Assembly: GCA_964416305.1 (NCBI GenBank) | Contig: CAYQDM010000004.1 | Span: 1 to 64,000 of the forward strand | Source of the DNA: Acidaminobacter sp964416305 | GTDB lineage: Bacteria; Bacillota; Clostridia; Peptostreptococcales; Acidaminobacteraceae | Length of the DNA: 64,000 nucleotides | Reading direction: 5' to 3' | Shown: piece after piece, positions 7,778-15,056 of the stretch | How the letters are laid out: each line of letters begins with the position of its first letter | How positions within the stretch are numbered: the first letter of the stretch is position 1 | Translations under genes and position numbers: made by a program | The notes under the pieces: model-generated | Told to the model about the DNA's origin: nothing | The model's database searches: none | The model's input: only the letters and a program-made list of their open reading frames with translations

Positions 7778-7960
7778 GGGACTGACTACTGCGTTAGCAA
7801 TTTCGACGCGACTCCCGCAGCTTTAAACACAGCCGTCAGTCCCGGCAACTTGCGCCTTCCGGTCGAAGCGCGCGACACGTAATACGCAAGCACCCCAAAG
7901 CGGCAATCTGGATGTTTCCTTTTTATATTTTCGCAGCGCCTTTGAGCGCTGCATTTTTTT
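7778..7960 (+). ncRNA. Candidate structured non-coding RNA
   Basis: No reading frame covers 7739-8068. The stretch has a closing stem GGGACTGAC (7778-7786) with GTCAGTCCC (7835-7843), an inner CTGCG/CGCAG stem, a second domain closed by CTTGCG (7849-7854) and CGCAAG (7885-7890) with a small internal hairpin, and a strong terminator at its end. This is the layout of an independent structured RNA of about 180 bases or a long 3' UTR of the gene at 6935. I cannot name the family with certainty; the Clostridia raiA-type RNA is one possibility. Confidence 0.5.
7933..7960 (+). terminator. Intrinsic terminator
   Basis: GCAGCGC (7933-7939) pairs with GCGCTGC (7946-7952), followed by ATTTTTTTT. It ends the transcript containing the structured RNA candidate. 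Confidence 0.9.
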
Positions 7961-8068
7961 TGGATTATTTCTAAATTGAAGTTGAATATTGTCTGATATT
8001 AGGAGACACTTAACCTAAGAAAGTAAATGCATTGGTTTATTGGAAGTCGGACCCTCCAAAGAGAATCC

Positions 8069-8635
8069 CTATCCCTCAAGTCCATAAATGAGTTGAACTA
8101 CGCCGGAAGCATACGTCTTCGATTCAATTAATTTCAAATTCACACGCTGTTTGATCTCAGCAAATAGAGGTTTCCCTTCTCCCAAAATAACCGGGTGAAC
8201 GGAAAGTCTGAATTCGTCAACAACGCCCAAATTCAACAGCGTTGTGATCAGACTCGCCCCGCCGTACAGCCAGATGTCCTTGCCTGGCTTGCGCTTCAAC
8301 GCGTCGATCTCTTCTAAAATATTATCGCTTATGAATTTAGCTTCCTGATTCGTCCCTGCTTGCGTTTTGGAAAAAACGATTTTCTCCATGCCGTGGATTA
8401 AGTCCCAGATTTCTTTATCATCGGCAGAAACATTGGGCTCTGGGATATATTGTCCCCACAACTCATAGCTTTTTCTGCCATACAGAATCGTGTCTATTCG
8501 GTTTAGAAAATCCGTAAATTTCATGTCAGGTTCCATTATACACCAGTCAATTTCGCCATGCTTGCCTTCAATAAATCCGTCCAAAGACACCGCGAGATCC
8601 AATAAGATTTTTCTCTGCTTTAGGTGATCTGACAT
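8069..8635 (-). CDS. Dihydrofolate reductase-like (RibD C-terminal domain) protein
   Basis: Small cytoplasmic NADPH-dependent reductase fold of 188 residues. The start at 8635 is chosen because AGGAGG lies 8 bases upstream, whereas an in-frame ATG at 8671 has none. The N-terminal LLDLAVSLDGFIEG and the GRKSYELW and DIWLYGGASLITTLL segments are characteristic of the RibD_C/DHFR family (YyaP/YwjB-like proteins). The physiological substrate of this subgroup is generally unknown, and neighbours give no clue. It is transcribed away from the gene at 8727. Confidence 0.85.
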   Translation of the reverse strand: MSDHLKQRKILLDLAVSLDGFIEGKHGEIDWCIMEPDMKFTDFLNRIDTILYGRKSYELWGQYIPEPNVSADDKEIWDLIHGMEKIVFSKTQAGTNQEAKFISDNILEEIDALKRKPGKDIWLYGGASLITTLLNLGVVDEFRLSVHPVILGEGKPLFAEIKQRVNLKLIESKTYASGVVQLIYGLEG

Positions 8636-8726
8636 TTCAACGCCTCCTAACCTTAATCTTACGCCTTTCATTTTACCCTGTTTTCCTGCACGTCACGCTG
8701 AACAAATCCAAAATCGAGGTGAGCTC

Positions 8727-9218
8727 ATGAAGCTTTGGATCGATGGTGACGCCTGCCCCGTCGTCGACGCAATTGTGCGCGTCGGTAAAGCCAGGCAGCT
8801 GCCAATCATTCTTGTGAAAAACATCCATCATCACTACGACCGGTCCGACCTGGAGATCCAAACGGTTTCAGGAGGCCCGGACAGTGTGGACTTTCATATC
8901 ATTAACCAACTTAAGCCCGGGGATGTGGTGATCACCCAGGACACGGGCCTCGCAGCGCTGGTCATGTCCAGGAAGGCCTACGCCATTCACCCCATGGGCC
9001 GGGAGTTTACGGAGGACAACATTGATCTCCTCATGGACCGCCGCTTCACCGGCCAGCTGCTCAGACGAAAGCACGGCATTTATCCAAAAGGCCACAAGGC
9101 GAAGAAGGCGCCGGATACGGTCTTCGAAACCGCGCTGGAGGAGATGCTGGACAGGATTTTGGCAAATAAAGATCAAGAATCTGCCGATGGTTCCCCCAAA
9201 GAGCATCCTCATGAGTGA
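8727..9218 (+). CDS. YaiI/YqxD (UPF0178, DUF188) family protein
   Basis: 163 residues with the family signature MKLWIDGDACPVV at the N-terminus and aspartates of a PIN/NYN-like nuclease fold (DGDACP, SGGPDSVDFHI, VVITQDTGLA, DNIDLLM). Function is not established for the family. Starts at ATG 8727 after GAGGTGAGCTC. Its last codons overlap the start of the GrpB-like gene by 8 bases, so the two are probably co-translated. The C-terminal tail ESADGSPKEHPHE is encoded partly by a copy of the CCGATGGT repeat word (9184-9191). Confidence 0.9.
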   Translation: MKLWIDGDACPVVDAIVRVGKARQLPIILVKNIHHHYDRSDLEIQTVSGGPDSVDFHIINQLKPGDVVITQDTGLAALVMSRKAYAIHPMGREFTEDNIDLLMDRRFTGQLLRRKHGIYPKGHKAKKAPDTVFETALEEMLDRILANKDQESADGSPKEHPHE

Positions 9219-9750
9219 TACGCCTAAGGTTCGAACGATCGTTGTCGTCCCCTATGATCCAAACTGGCCGCCGCAATTTGAAGCGGCAGCCGCCGCGCTT
9301 CGCCCTGTCTTTGGTGACAATCTAATTGATCTGCACCACATAGGCAGTACTTCTGTCCCAGGATTGGCTGCGAAACCGACACTGGATTTACTGGGTGTAG
9401 TGAAGTCACTCGCGCTTGTCACAGAAACGCGTTCTGCTTTTGAATCCCTGGGATTTCAGGCGCGGGGCGCCTACGGGATTGAAGGCAGAGAATTTTTCGT
9501 GAAAGGCGCGCCTAATCCAACGCACCATTTGCACGTCTATGAAGTAGGCCATATCGAGATTCTGAGGCATCTTGCCTTTCGTGATTATCTTAGAGCACAT
9601 CCTGAAGTTGCGACGGAATATGCGGCGCTGAAATCGAGGCTCGCCGCCCTCTACAAGCTGGATCCCGTGAGTTATCAGGATGGCAAGTCCGACTGGATCA
9701 GGCACGTGGTGCAGCAGGCGTTGGACTGGGCGGGATATGAGGTGTTGTAA
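9211..9750 (+). CDS. GrpB family (putative nucleotidyltransferase fold) protein
   Basis: 179 residues starting at ATG 9211, which overlaps the stop of the upstream gene. Typical family features are VPYDPNWPPQFE near the start, HHIGSTSVPGLAAKPTLDL (nucleotidyltransferase-like GS and D-x-D region) and HHLHVYE. Members are related to the CoaE-associated GrpB domain; activity is unproven. Likely co-transcribed with the YaiI-like gene. Confidence 0.88.
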   Translation: MSDTPKVRTIVVVPYDPNWPPQFEAAAAALRPVFGDNLIDLHHIGSTSVPGLAAKPTLDLLGVVKSLALVTETRSAFESLGFQARGAYGIEGREFFVKGAPNPTHHLHVYEVGHIEILRHLAFRDYLRAHPEVATEYAALKSRLAALYKLDPVSYQDGKSDWIRHVVQQALDWAGYEVL

Positions 9751-9833
9751 CCATCGGCATTTCATTTAATGAAAATAGGCGCTTTGAAATTGGTGTCTGC
9801 ATTCTCCAGCCAGTTGACGACTTCTTCATAATG

Positions 9834-9890
9834 AAAAGACACGGCCTCTGTCCACTAAAATGAACGGAGAACGTGTCTTTATTGTTTTTT
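9834..9890. terminator. Bidirectional terminator between convergent genes
   Basis: AAAGACACG (9835-9843) pairs with CGTGTCTTT (9872-9880), followed by ATTGTTTTTT. It separates grpB-like (+) from the nitroreductase (-). GGTGTCTGC repeat remnants flank it. Confidence 0.7.
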
Positions 9891-9966
9891 GAAGGCAAAC
9901 TTGGTGTCTGCAGCCTACGGACTATCAACCCCATCTTCCGCATCAACGCCCTCTTTCACCTAAGGC

Positions 9967-10584
9967 TTACAGAACCGTCACAACCTCGTCAAATCCGCGG
10001 CGCTTGGCGCGGTTGTGGAGGGTCTTGGACTCATCCCGGTAGCCCAGGGAGATGAGAATGACGGGCTCTTTGCCATCGCCTAATTCGAAGGCTTCTTTGA
10101 CAGCGGCGAAGTCTATGCCGCTCATTGGATGGGAATCCACACCGTAATATTTCGCGGCGTACAAGATGGACATGGCGATCAGGCCAGCGTTGCTTTCTGC
10201 AAACTTGATACTGCGCTCTTCAGTGGAGCCGTAAAGTCTGGCAGCCGCTTCCATGGCGCCTTTGACCTTGGATGGGTCGCCGCCCGCCGCGTCGATCTTA
10301 TCCTGCCAGACCGGGTTTGAGGCTTCGAAGCCCTTGCGGTTGCCCACAATGATCAGGGTCACAGGTGCGTCCAGGATCTTGGGCTGCTTGTTGGCGGCGG
10401 CGTGGAGTTTTGCCTTTGCTTCATCCGATTTCACTGCAATAATGTCCCAAGGCTGAAGGTTGAATGCCGATGGTGCCAGTACCGCCATATTCACAATATT
10501 TTTCAGCGTCGCCTCAGCGAGCGGCTTCTCCTTATCAAAGAAATTTACTGCCCTGCGGCTGTCATAAACTTGATCTAATGTCAT
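9967..10584 (-). CDS. Nitroreductase family protein
   Basis: FMN-dependent NAD(P)H oxidoreductase of 205 residues. Start at 10584 (AAAAAGGAG just upstream) rather than the longer frame. The SRRAVNFFDKEKPL motif (FMN contact), APSAFNLQPW, and the C-terminal EPVILISLGYRDES are typical of nitroreductase/oxidoreductases. It follows the MarR gene by 70 bases on the same strand, so it is probably the target of that regulator. Substrate could be nitroaromatics, quinones or flavins; not determinable here. Confidence 0.9.
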   Translation of the reverse strand: MTLDQVYDSRRAVNFFDKEKPLAEATLKNIVNMAVLAPSAFNLQPWDIIAVKSDEAKAKLHAAANKQPKILDAPVTLIIVGNRKGFEASNPVWQDKIDAAGGDPSKVKGAMEAAARLYGSTEERSIKFAESNAGLIAMSILYAAKYYGVDSHPMSGIDFAAVKEAFELGDGKEPVILISLGYRDESKTLHNRAKRRGFDEVVTVL

Positions 10585-10654
10585 GGTTTTTCTCCTTTTT
10601 GTGTGTGATGGTCCCATTAAATTTTAGGGGATTAAAGGTCAGATTCTATTAGTC

Positions 10655-11116
10655 TTATTCTCCGAGTCTGCTGAGTTTTTTCATCAAAGAGATCAACGTC
10701 AGTTTCTCTTCGTCACTGAGGGCGCTAAAAATCTCGACAATATTCTCAAGATGCAGCGGAAATAGACTCTCCATTTTTTCATGCCCTTTTTCTGTCAATG
10801 AGATGATGGAAGAACGGGCATCCTCCGGATCCGGCTGGCGCTGGGCCAAGCCCTCCCGCACGAGGTTGTCAATGACGACGGTCATGTTGCCGCCGCTTGA
10901 AAGGGTCTTTTCAATGATGGCGCGAATATTCAGCGGGCCTTTATGATAGAGGATCTCCAAAACGGCGAACTGTGATACCGTCAGGCCACCCTCCTTGATG
11001 GTCCGGTATTCTCGCCTGTGCATGGAGGTTGATCCCCTAGACAGTGCCACGAGCGCCCTGAGACTCAAAGTTTCCTGCGGGCTGTAGGTTTTGGATTTGC
11101 GTTCTTGATTGTCCAT
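10655..11116 (-). CDS. MarR family transcriptional regulator
   Basis: 153 residues with a winged helix: LTVSQFAVLEILYHKGPL, IIEKTLSSGGNMTVVIDNLV recognition region and the wing DPEDARSSIISLTEKG. It contains no cysteine, so sensing by thiol oxidation is unlikely; a small-molecule ligand is more probable. It heads an apparent two-gene operon with the nitroreductase. A perfect ACTAATTAGT palindrome lies inside its own promoter (11131-11140), suggesting autorepression. No Shine-Dalgarno sequence precedes the ATG. Confidence 0.9.
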   Translation of the reverse strand: MDNQERKSKTYSPQETLSLRALVALSRGSTSMHRREYRTIKEGGLTVSQFAVLEILYHKGPLNIRAIIEKTLSSGGNMTVVIDNLVREGLAQRQPDPEDARSSIISLTEKGHEKMESLFPLHLENIVEIFSALSDEEKLTLISLMKKLSRLGE

Positions 11117-11122
11117 GGCTTC

Positions 11123-11151
11123 ATTTTATTACTAATTAGTACAATTGTCAA
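11123..11151 (-). promoter_or_regulatory. Promoter with MarR-type operator palindrome
   Basis: On the minus strand: TTGACA (11151-11146), a 17-base spacer containing the palindrome ACTAATTAGT (11131-11140), and TAAAAT (11128-11123). The expected transcription start coincides with the ATG of the marR-like gene, implying a leaderless message. Operator identity is inferred from symmetry and position. Confidence 0.7.
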
Positions 11152-11293
11152 TGGCCTTGAGTGTTTAATTTTTTATCAAAGGAAGCGAAGCCAGCACACC
11201 GGAGTCTGCCCTGATGAGGAGGGTGATTGGGTGACCATCGGCTAAAAATTCCCCTCATTTCTTTGCCGGCTTCCCTCCTGCTTCAAAAAACGT

Positions 11294-11320
11294 AAAGAGG
11301 GGGACTACCGCCCCCCCTTT
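11294..11320 (-). terminator. Intrinsic terminator
   Basis: On the minus strand a GGGGGG stem pairs with CCCCC across CGGTAGT and is followed by TCTTTA. It lies just past the stop of the C_GCAxxG_C_C gene. Confidence 0.6.
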
Positions 11321-11335
11321 CGGTTCTCACACTGC

Positions 11336-11749
11336 TTACACCCTTGGATTCGCTTCTATGATGGCTTCGAGCACCGCTGCACCTTGAATTATCAAATCCG
11401 TGCAGCCGGTCTGCTCATCTCGGTAAACGGCTTTCAAATCGACGCATTGAGCGGTCGAAAAGGTCTCTTTGAATTGACTGATGTAGGCTTTTGAGACCTC
11501 CACCATCTGATCGCTGTCGTGGGCGACGTGATTGGTGTAAAGCAGCCCAATCACCGCCAGGCCTCCGGTCAGGATGCCACAGACGTCTTCAGTCAGCAGT
11601 CCGCCGCTGAAGGGGGCCATAACTCGAAGCACTTGGGGCGGCAAATTGAGGGCGTAGGCTTTATTTGCTGCGGCCACCATGGTCTCCGAGCAGCTGTAGT
11701 CGTATTTTTCTTTGTTTCTGAAGTGACGGACGGCATCGACATAGGTCAT
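11336..11749 (-). CDS. C_GCAxxG_C_C family (redox-active disulfide) protein
   Basis: 137 residues with the conserved cysteine spacing of the family: YSCSETM, then MAPFSGGLLTEDVCGILTGG, and AQC...GC near the end. These proteins are widespread in anaerobes, are thought to bind a metal or form a redox disulfide and have no proven role. The gene shares strand and a 75-base gap with the D-cysteine desulfhydrase-like gene upstream, so they may be co-expressed. Confidence 0.85.
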   Translation of the reverse strand: MTYVDAVRHFRNKEKYDYSCSETMVAAANKAYALNLPPQVLRVMAPFSGGLLTEDVCGILTGGLAVIGLLYTNHVAHDSDQMVEVSKAYISQFKETFSTAQCVDLKAVYRDEQTGCTDLIIQGAAVLEAIIEANPRV

Positions 11750-11824
11750 TATGAGGGGCCTCGCTTTCGATTTATTGAAAGGTTTTTTATCCTTAATCTT
11801 TTTGTTTTCTCACACGCTGCAGCT

Positions 11825-12835
11825 TCATTCCCTGCCGGTCACGAACCATTCCTGATGTTCGAACAGTGCCGGTGAACCGCCGGTGTGGATGAACAGCACT
11901 TTGTCCTCTGGCTTGAAGAAGTCTTTTCTTATGAGTGAAATCAGCCCTGCGAAGGCCTTGCCGGTGTAGGTGGGATCCAGGAGGATGCCTTCCTTTTCGG
12001 CGAGAAGTTTGACGGCTTCAGTCATTTCGTCCGTGGGAAGGGCGTAGCCGGGACCGAGACCATCATCAAAGCACTGGACGTCATCCTGGACAGCCGCGCG
12101 GCCAACCTTGTAGATGTCAGCAAGTTCATGGATCAGCTGCCAGATCCGCGGTTCATGAGTGGATTTCTTCATGAGGACATTAATGCCCAAGACTTTCGCT
12201 CTGCTTCCAGTTTCGCGCAGACCGGCAACCAGACCTGCCATAGTGCCGCCGCTGCCAACCGGAACAACAACATAATCAAATTCTACTTTGTTGGAAATTT
12301 CATGCGCCGCTATCTCCAGAGCGCAGTCCACATAACCCAAACAGCCCAGCACATTGGAACCTCCAAGGGTGATCGCGTAAGGCTGCAGCCCGTCCGCTGC
12401 GCAGGAAGCGACTTCTTCGTCCAAGGCGTGAAGCAGGTTTGTGTCTTTTGGCATCAAGAGGATTTTATCCGCGCCCATAAGTCGGTCGAGAAACAGATTG
12501 CCGCTGGCGTCTTTATCTGAACGGCCATGGCCCGTGGGATCCGAAAGCACCAGGTGACATTTCAAGCCTTCTCTCTTAGCTGCGGCCAGCGTCAGTCTGG
12601 CATGATTGGATTGGTACGCCCCGCAGGTGACGAGGGTATCTGCACCTTTTCGCATAGCATCCGCCACCAAGTACTCGAGCTTGCGGGATTTATTGCCGCC
12701 TCCAGCCAGAAGTGAGATGTCGTCTCTTTTTATGTAGAGCTCAGGTCCGCCCAAGGCCTCGGAGGTTCTCTTCAACATTTCAACAGGCGTTGTGCCCAGC
12801 ATATATTTTCTCTTAACTGGTTTTTTGAAAGTCAT
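11825..12835 (-). CDS. D-cysteine desulfhydrase / ACC deaminase-like PLP enzyme
   Basis: 336-residue fold-type II pyridoxal-phosphate enzyme. The PLP lysine is in GGGNKSRKLEYL and the family serine/asparagine in YQSNHAR. A glycine-rich phosphate loop VGSGGTMAGL and a C-terminal LFIHTGGSPALF are present. This pattern fits D-cysteine desulfhydrase (releasing pyruvate, sulfide and ammonia) and the related 1-aminocyclopropane-1-carboxylate deaminases; D-cysteine desulfhydrase is more likely in an anaerobe. ATG overlaps the stop of the upstream lipoprotein gene by 4 bases, indicating translational coupling. Confidence 0.85.
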   Translation of the reverse strand: MTFKKPVKRKYMLGTTPVEMLKRTSEALGGPELYIKRDDISLLAGGGNKSRKLEYLVADAMRKGADTLVTCGAYQSNHARLTLAAAKREGLKCHLVLSDPTGHGRSDKDASGNLFLDRLMGADKILLMPKDTNLLHALDEEVASCAADGLQPYAITLGGSNVLGCLGYVDCALEIAAHEISNKVEFDYVVVPVGSGGTMAGLVAGLRETGSRAKVLGINVLMKKSTHEPRIWQLIHELADIYKVGRAAVQDDVQCFDDGLGPGYALPTDEMTEAVKLLAEKEGILLDPTYTGKAFAGLISLIRKDFFKPEDKVLFIHTGGSPALFEHQEWFVTGRE

Positions 12836-13371
12836 TGCTCTGTGCCTCCTTCAGGTGGCTCCAACATCAGGCTGACTGCTTCTGTTTTGCCGCTGGCGGC
12901 GTCGTAATACAGCCTGAGAATGAGGTCCTCGTATTCATAATCCTTATACCCTGAACCAGGGTGATTGTCAATGACCTTTCCAAAGGCGTCCTCAAAAGCC
13001 TGCTCGCTGCCGCCAATCCTGGCGCCATTGAAATCGACGTCCTTTGACAGAATCATGACGTGCACCGCACGGCCATGGGCCTCATCAAACCAAATTCTAA
13101 TGCCTGAAGATGTGAATTCTATGCCCGAATCATTGATATCTTTTGATGTTTCATCAAACATAGCCTCAATCCTCGATTGCTTTAGGCCAATCAAAATCCT
13201 GTATTTTTCAACATTCTCTGACATGGAAGTAAAAAATACAGCGGTTTCGCTTGCTGGCTGGGGCGCAGGCGCATTGGTCTCCGGTACTTCTGAGGCACAA
13301 GCAGACACTATCACAGCTGACAAGACCGCTGCAATTACAATCTTTAATCCACCCTTCAACCCAGGACTCAT
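12832..13371 (-). CDS. Putative lipoprotein of unknown function
   Basis: 179 residues. A hydrophobic signal segment (about 8-24) ends in IVSACAS, a lipobox-like site with the cysteine at about residue 25, followed by a Pro/Ala-rich linker. The mature part (FFTSMSENVEKYRILIG onward) is not recognised. It is coupled to the downstream D-cysteine desulfhydrase-like gene by a 4-base overlap. Confidence 0.75.
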   Translation of the reverse strand: MSPGLKGGLKIVIAAVLSAVIVSACASEVPETNAPAPQPASETAVFFTSMSENVEKYRILIGLKQSRIEAMFDETSKDINDSGIEFTSSGIRIWFDEAHGRAVHVMILSKDVDFNGARIGGSEQAFEDAFGKVIDNHPGSGYKDYEYEDLILRLYYDAASGKTEAVSLMLEPPEGGTEQ

Positions 13372-13520
13372 ACCAGCACCACCCGTCAGAAAAAACTAAA
13401 ACCGTCGCTTTTTTGTCTTCAATATATACCCAATACCCCGATCCAATTACCCCCTCAATTGGTATGAATGATGCAAAATCGCATAAATAATTGCAAAAAG
13501 ACCGCTGCTGTAAATGAGAA

Positions 13521-13559
13521 TGGGGACAGGTACAAAGTTTCTTTTTGTACCTGTTCCCA
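13521..13559. repeat. Inverted repeat with GGTACAAA arms
   Basis: TGGGGACAGGTACAAA and TTTGTACCTGTTCCCA (13544-13559) form a 16-base-pair hairpin with one G-U pair. Related GGTACA hairpins occur at 52632-52694 and, weaker, at 5800-5829. Confidence 0.7.
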
Positions 13560-13570
13560 CATTTATGTCG

Positions 13571-13642
13571 GTGTCTGACACCGAGTTTGACTCAGTACCT
13601 GTCACCGAGTTCAACTCAGTACCTGTCACCAAGTTCATCTCA
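13571..13642. repeat. Tandem 24-bp repeats (three units)
   Basis: Units start at 13571, 13595 and 13619: GTGTCTGACACCGAGTTTGA, then CTCA, followed by two GTACCTGTCACC variants. Same family as arrays at 21181, 35877 and 45612. They fill most of the gene-free stretch 13372-13682; a short frame across them encodes only repetitive peptide and is not a gene. Confidence 0.85.
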
Positions 13643-13682
13643 GTGCCAGAGCTTCAAACAATTCACTACAATTCCACTTAAC

Positions 13683-14798
13683 TTACTTCACCGACTGTAC
13701 AATCCCAAGCACTAATCTCGCCGAATTAACCAAATCTTCAATGCGCAGATGCTCTTCCAGGGTATGAGGCTTTCGCTCACCTATGCCCAGGTTGACCGCC
13801 TTGATGCCGTTAGCATTGAACACGTTGGTGTCGCTGCCGCCGCCGGTGGAACCCGTGAATGCCTTCAGCCCAATCATGCCGCAGGCTTCTTTGACAATCT
13901 CAACGACCTCATCGCTCTCGGAAATCACAAACGGATCATACATCCGCTCTACTTCTACCTCGGCAACAGCCCCAAATTTCTCCGCCGCACGCTTAAAGCA
14001 ATCCACCATATGCTGAGACTGGGCCGCCAGCTTTTCCTTGCTGAGGCTTCGCGCCTCCGCCTTGATCAGAACCTCCGGACAGACAATATTCGTGGCCACG
14101 CCGCCTTCAATGTTGCCAATATTGGCCGTGGTTTCCTCATCAATCCTGAGCAGCTTCATCTCATTGATAGCCGCCGCCGCCACCTGAATGGCGCTGATGC
14201 CCTCTTCCGGGCTAACCCCCGCATGGGCAGGCTTGCCTATGATCTTCGCTGTAATCTTATCCTGTGCCGGTCCCTGAATGATGATCTGACCCGGGTCCCC
14301 GCCGCTGTCCAGAACAAAGCCAATCTTGGAATTCAGTTTCGAATAATCCAGATACTTCGCGCCAAAGAGGCCGCCTTCCTCATAAATGCTGAAAGACACC
14401 TCAATGTCGCCATGAGACACGCCCTCTTCCTTGAGAACACGCACCGCTTCAATGACTGCCGCGATTCCGGCTTTGTTGTCGCCGCCGAGAATAGTTGTGC
14501 CGTCGCTGTAAATGACCCCGTCCCGGATTACCGGCTTGATGCCCACGCCCGGCGACACTGTATCCATATGGCAGCTGAAAAGCACCGGCTGCACCGGCTT
14601 AACACCCTTTAAAACACCAATGACATTGCCCGTATCCGACCCGGCCTTTTCGCCGGCATCGTCCACATAGACCTCGAATCCGAGGTCCCGCAGCTCCTTC
14701 GCAATAAACGCCGCGAACTGCCCCTCACTTTTGGTCGGGCTGTCAATTTTGACATAGTCCAAAAAAGCATTGACGATACGATCCTGATTGATCCCCAC
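13683..14798 (-). CDS. M20 family metallopeptidase (tripeptidase T-like)
   Basis: 371 residues. A GTG at 14798 is chosen because AAGGAGG lies upstream; the frame remains open further upstream but that part encodes repetitive sequence. Zinc-ligand motifs are visible: FSCHMDTVSPG, GGDNKAGIAAV and YEEGGLFGAK. The C-terminal GGGSDTNVFNANG motif is typical of PepT-like M20 aminopeptidases. It cuts short peptides or acyl-amino acids in the cytoplasm. The next gene upstream on the same strand is an AbgT-type transporter, so the pair may import and hydrolyse one substrate class. Confidence 0.9.
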   Translation of the reverse strand: MGINQDRIVNAFLDYVKIDSPTKSEGQFAAFIAKELRDLGFEVYVDDAGEKAGSDTGNVIGVLKGVKPVQPVLFSCHMDTVSPGVGIKPVIRDGVIYSDGTTILGGDNKAGIAAVIEAVRVLKEEGVSHGDIEVSFSIYEEGGLFGAKYLDYSKLNSKIGFVLDSGGDPGQIIIQGPAQDKITAKIIGKPAHAGVSPEEGISAIQVAAAAINEMKLLRIDEETTANIGNIEGGVATNIVCPEVLIKAEARSLSKEKLAAQSQHMVDCFKRAAEKFGAVAEVEVERMYDPFVISESDEVVEIVKEACGMIGLKAFTGSTGGGSDTNVFNANGIKAVNLGIGERKPHTLEEHLRIEDLVNSARLVLGIVQSVK

Positions 14799-15056
14799 TG
14801 GAATGCCTCCTTCTGCACGCTTGAAACGGAAAATGGCGCTGGCAGGAAGTCGGAACGACTTCCTCTGCCCATTTTCCTTCCTTGTCCCTAGTCTTAGTCC
14901 TAGTCCTTGTCCTAACTCTTTTTCCATTATACAAAAACTCACCAATGATTTCCATTGGCGAGGTTTGGATGGGGTGACCATCGGCGGAAATGTCTTTAAA
15001 AGTTTTTAAAAGCTTTCAAAGCTTTTGCCGATAGTCATTCATCCCAACAAATAATT

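Noticed and set aside
13447..13638. 63-codon frame encoding NLVTGTELNSVTGTE-type repeats
   Set aside because: It merely reads through the 24-bp tandem repeats; no ribosome site.
13749..14612. 287-codon open frame on the plus strand
   Set aside because: Antisense to the M20 peptidase with its visible zinc motifs.
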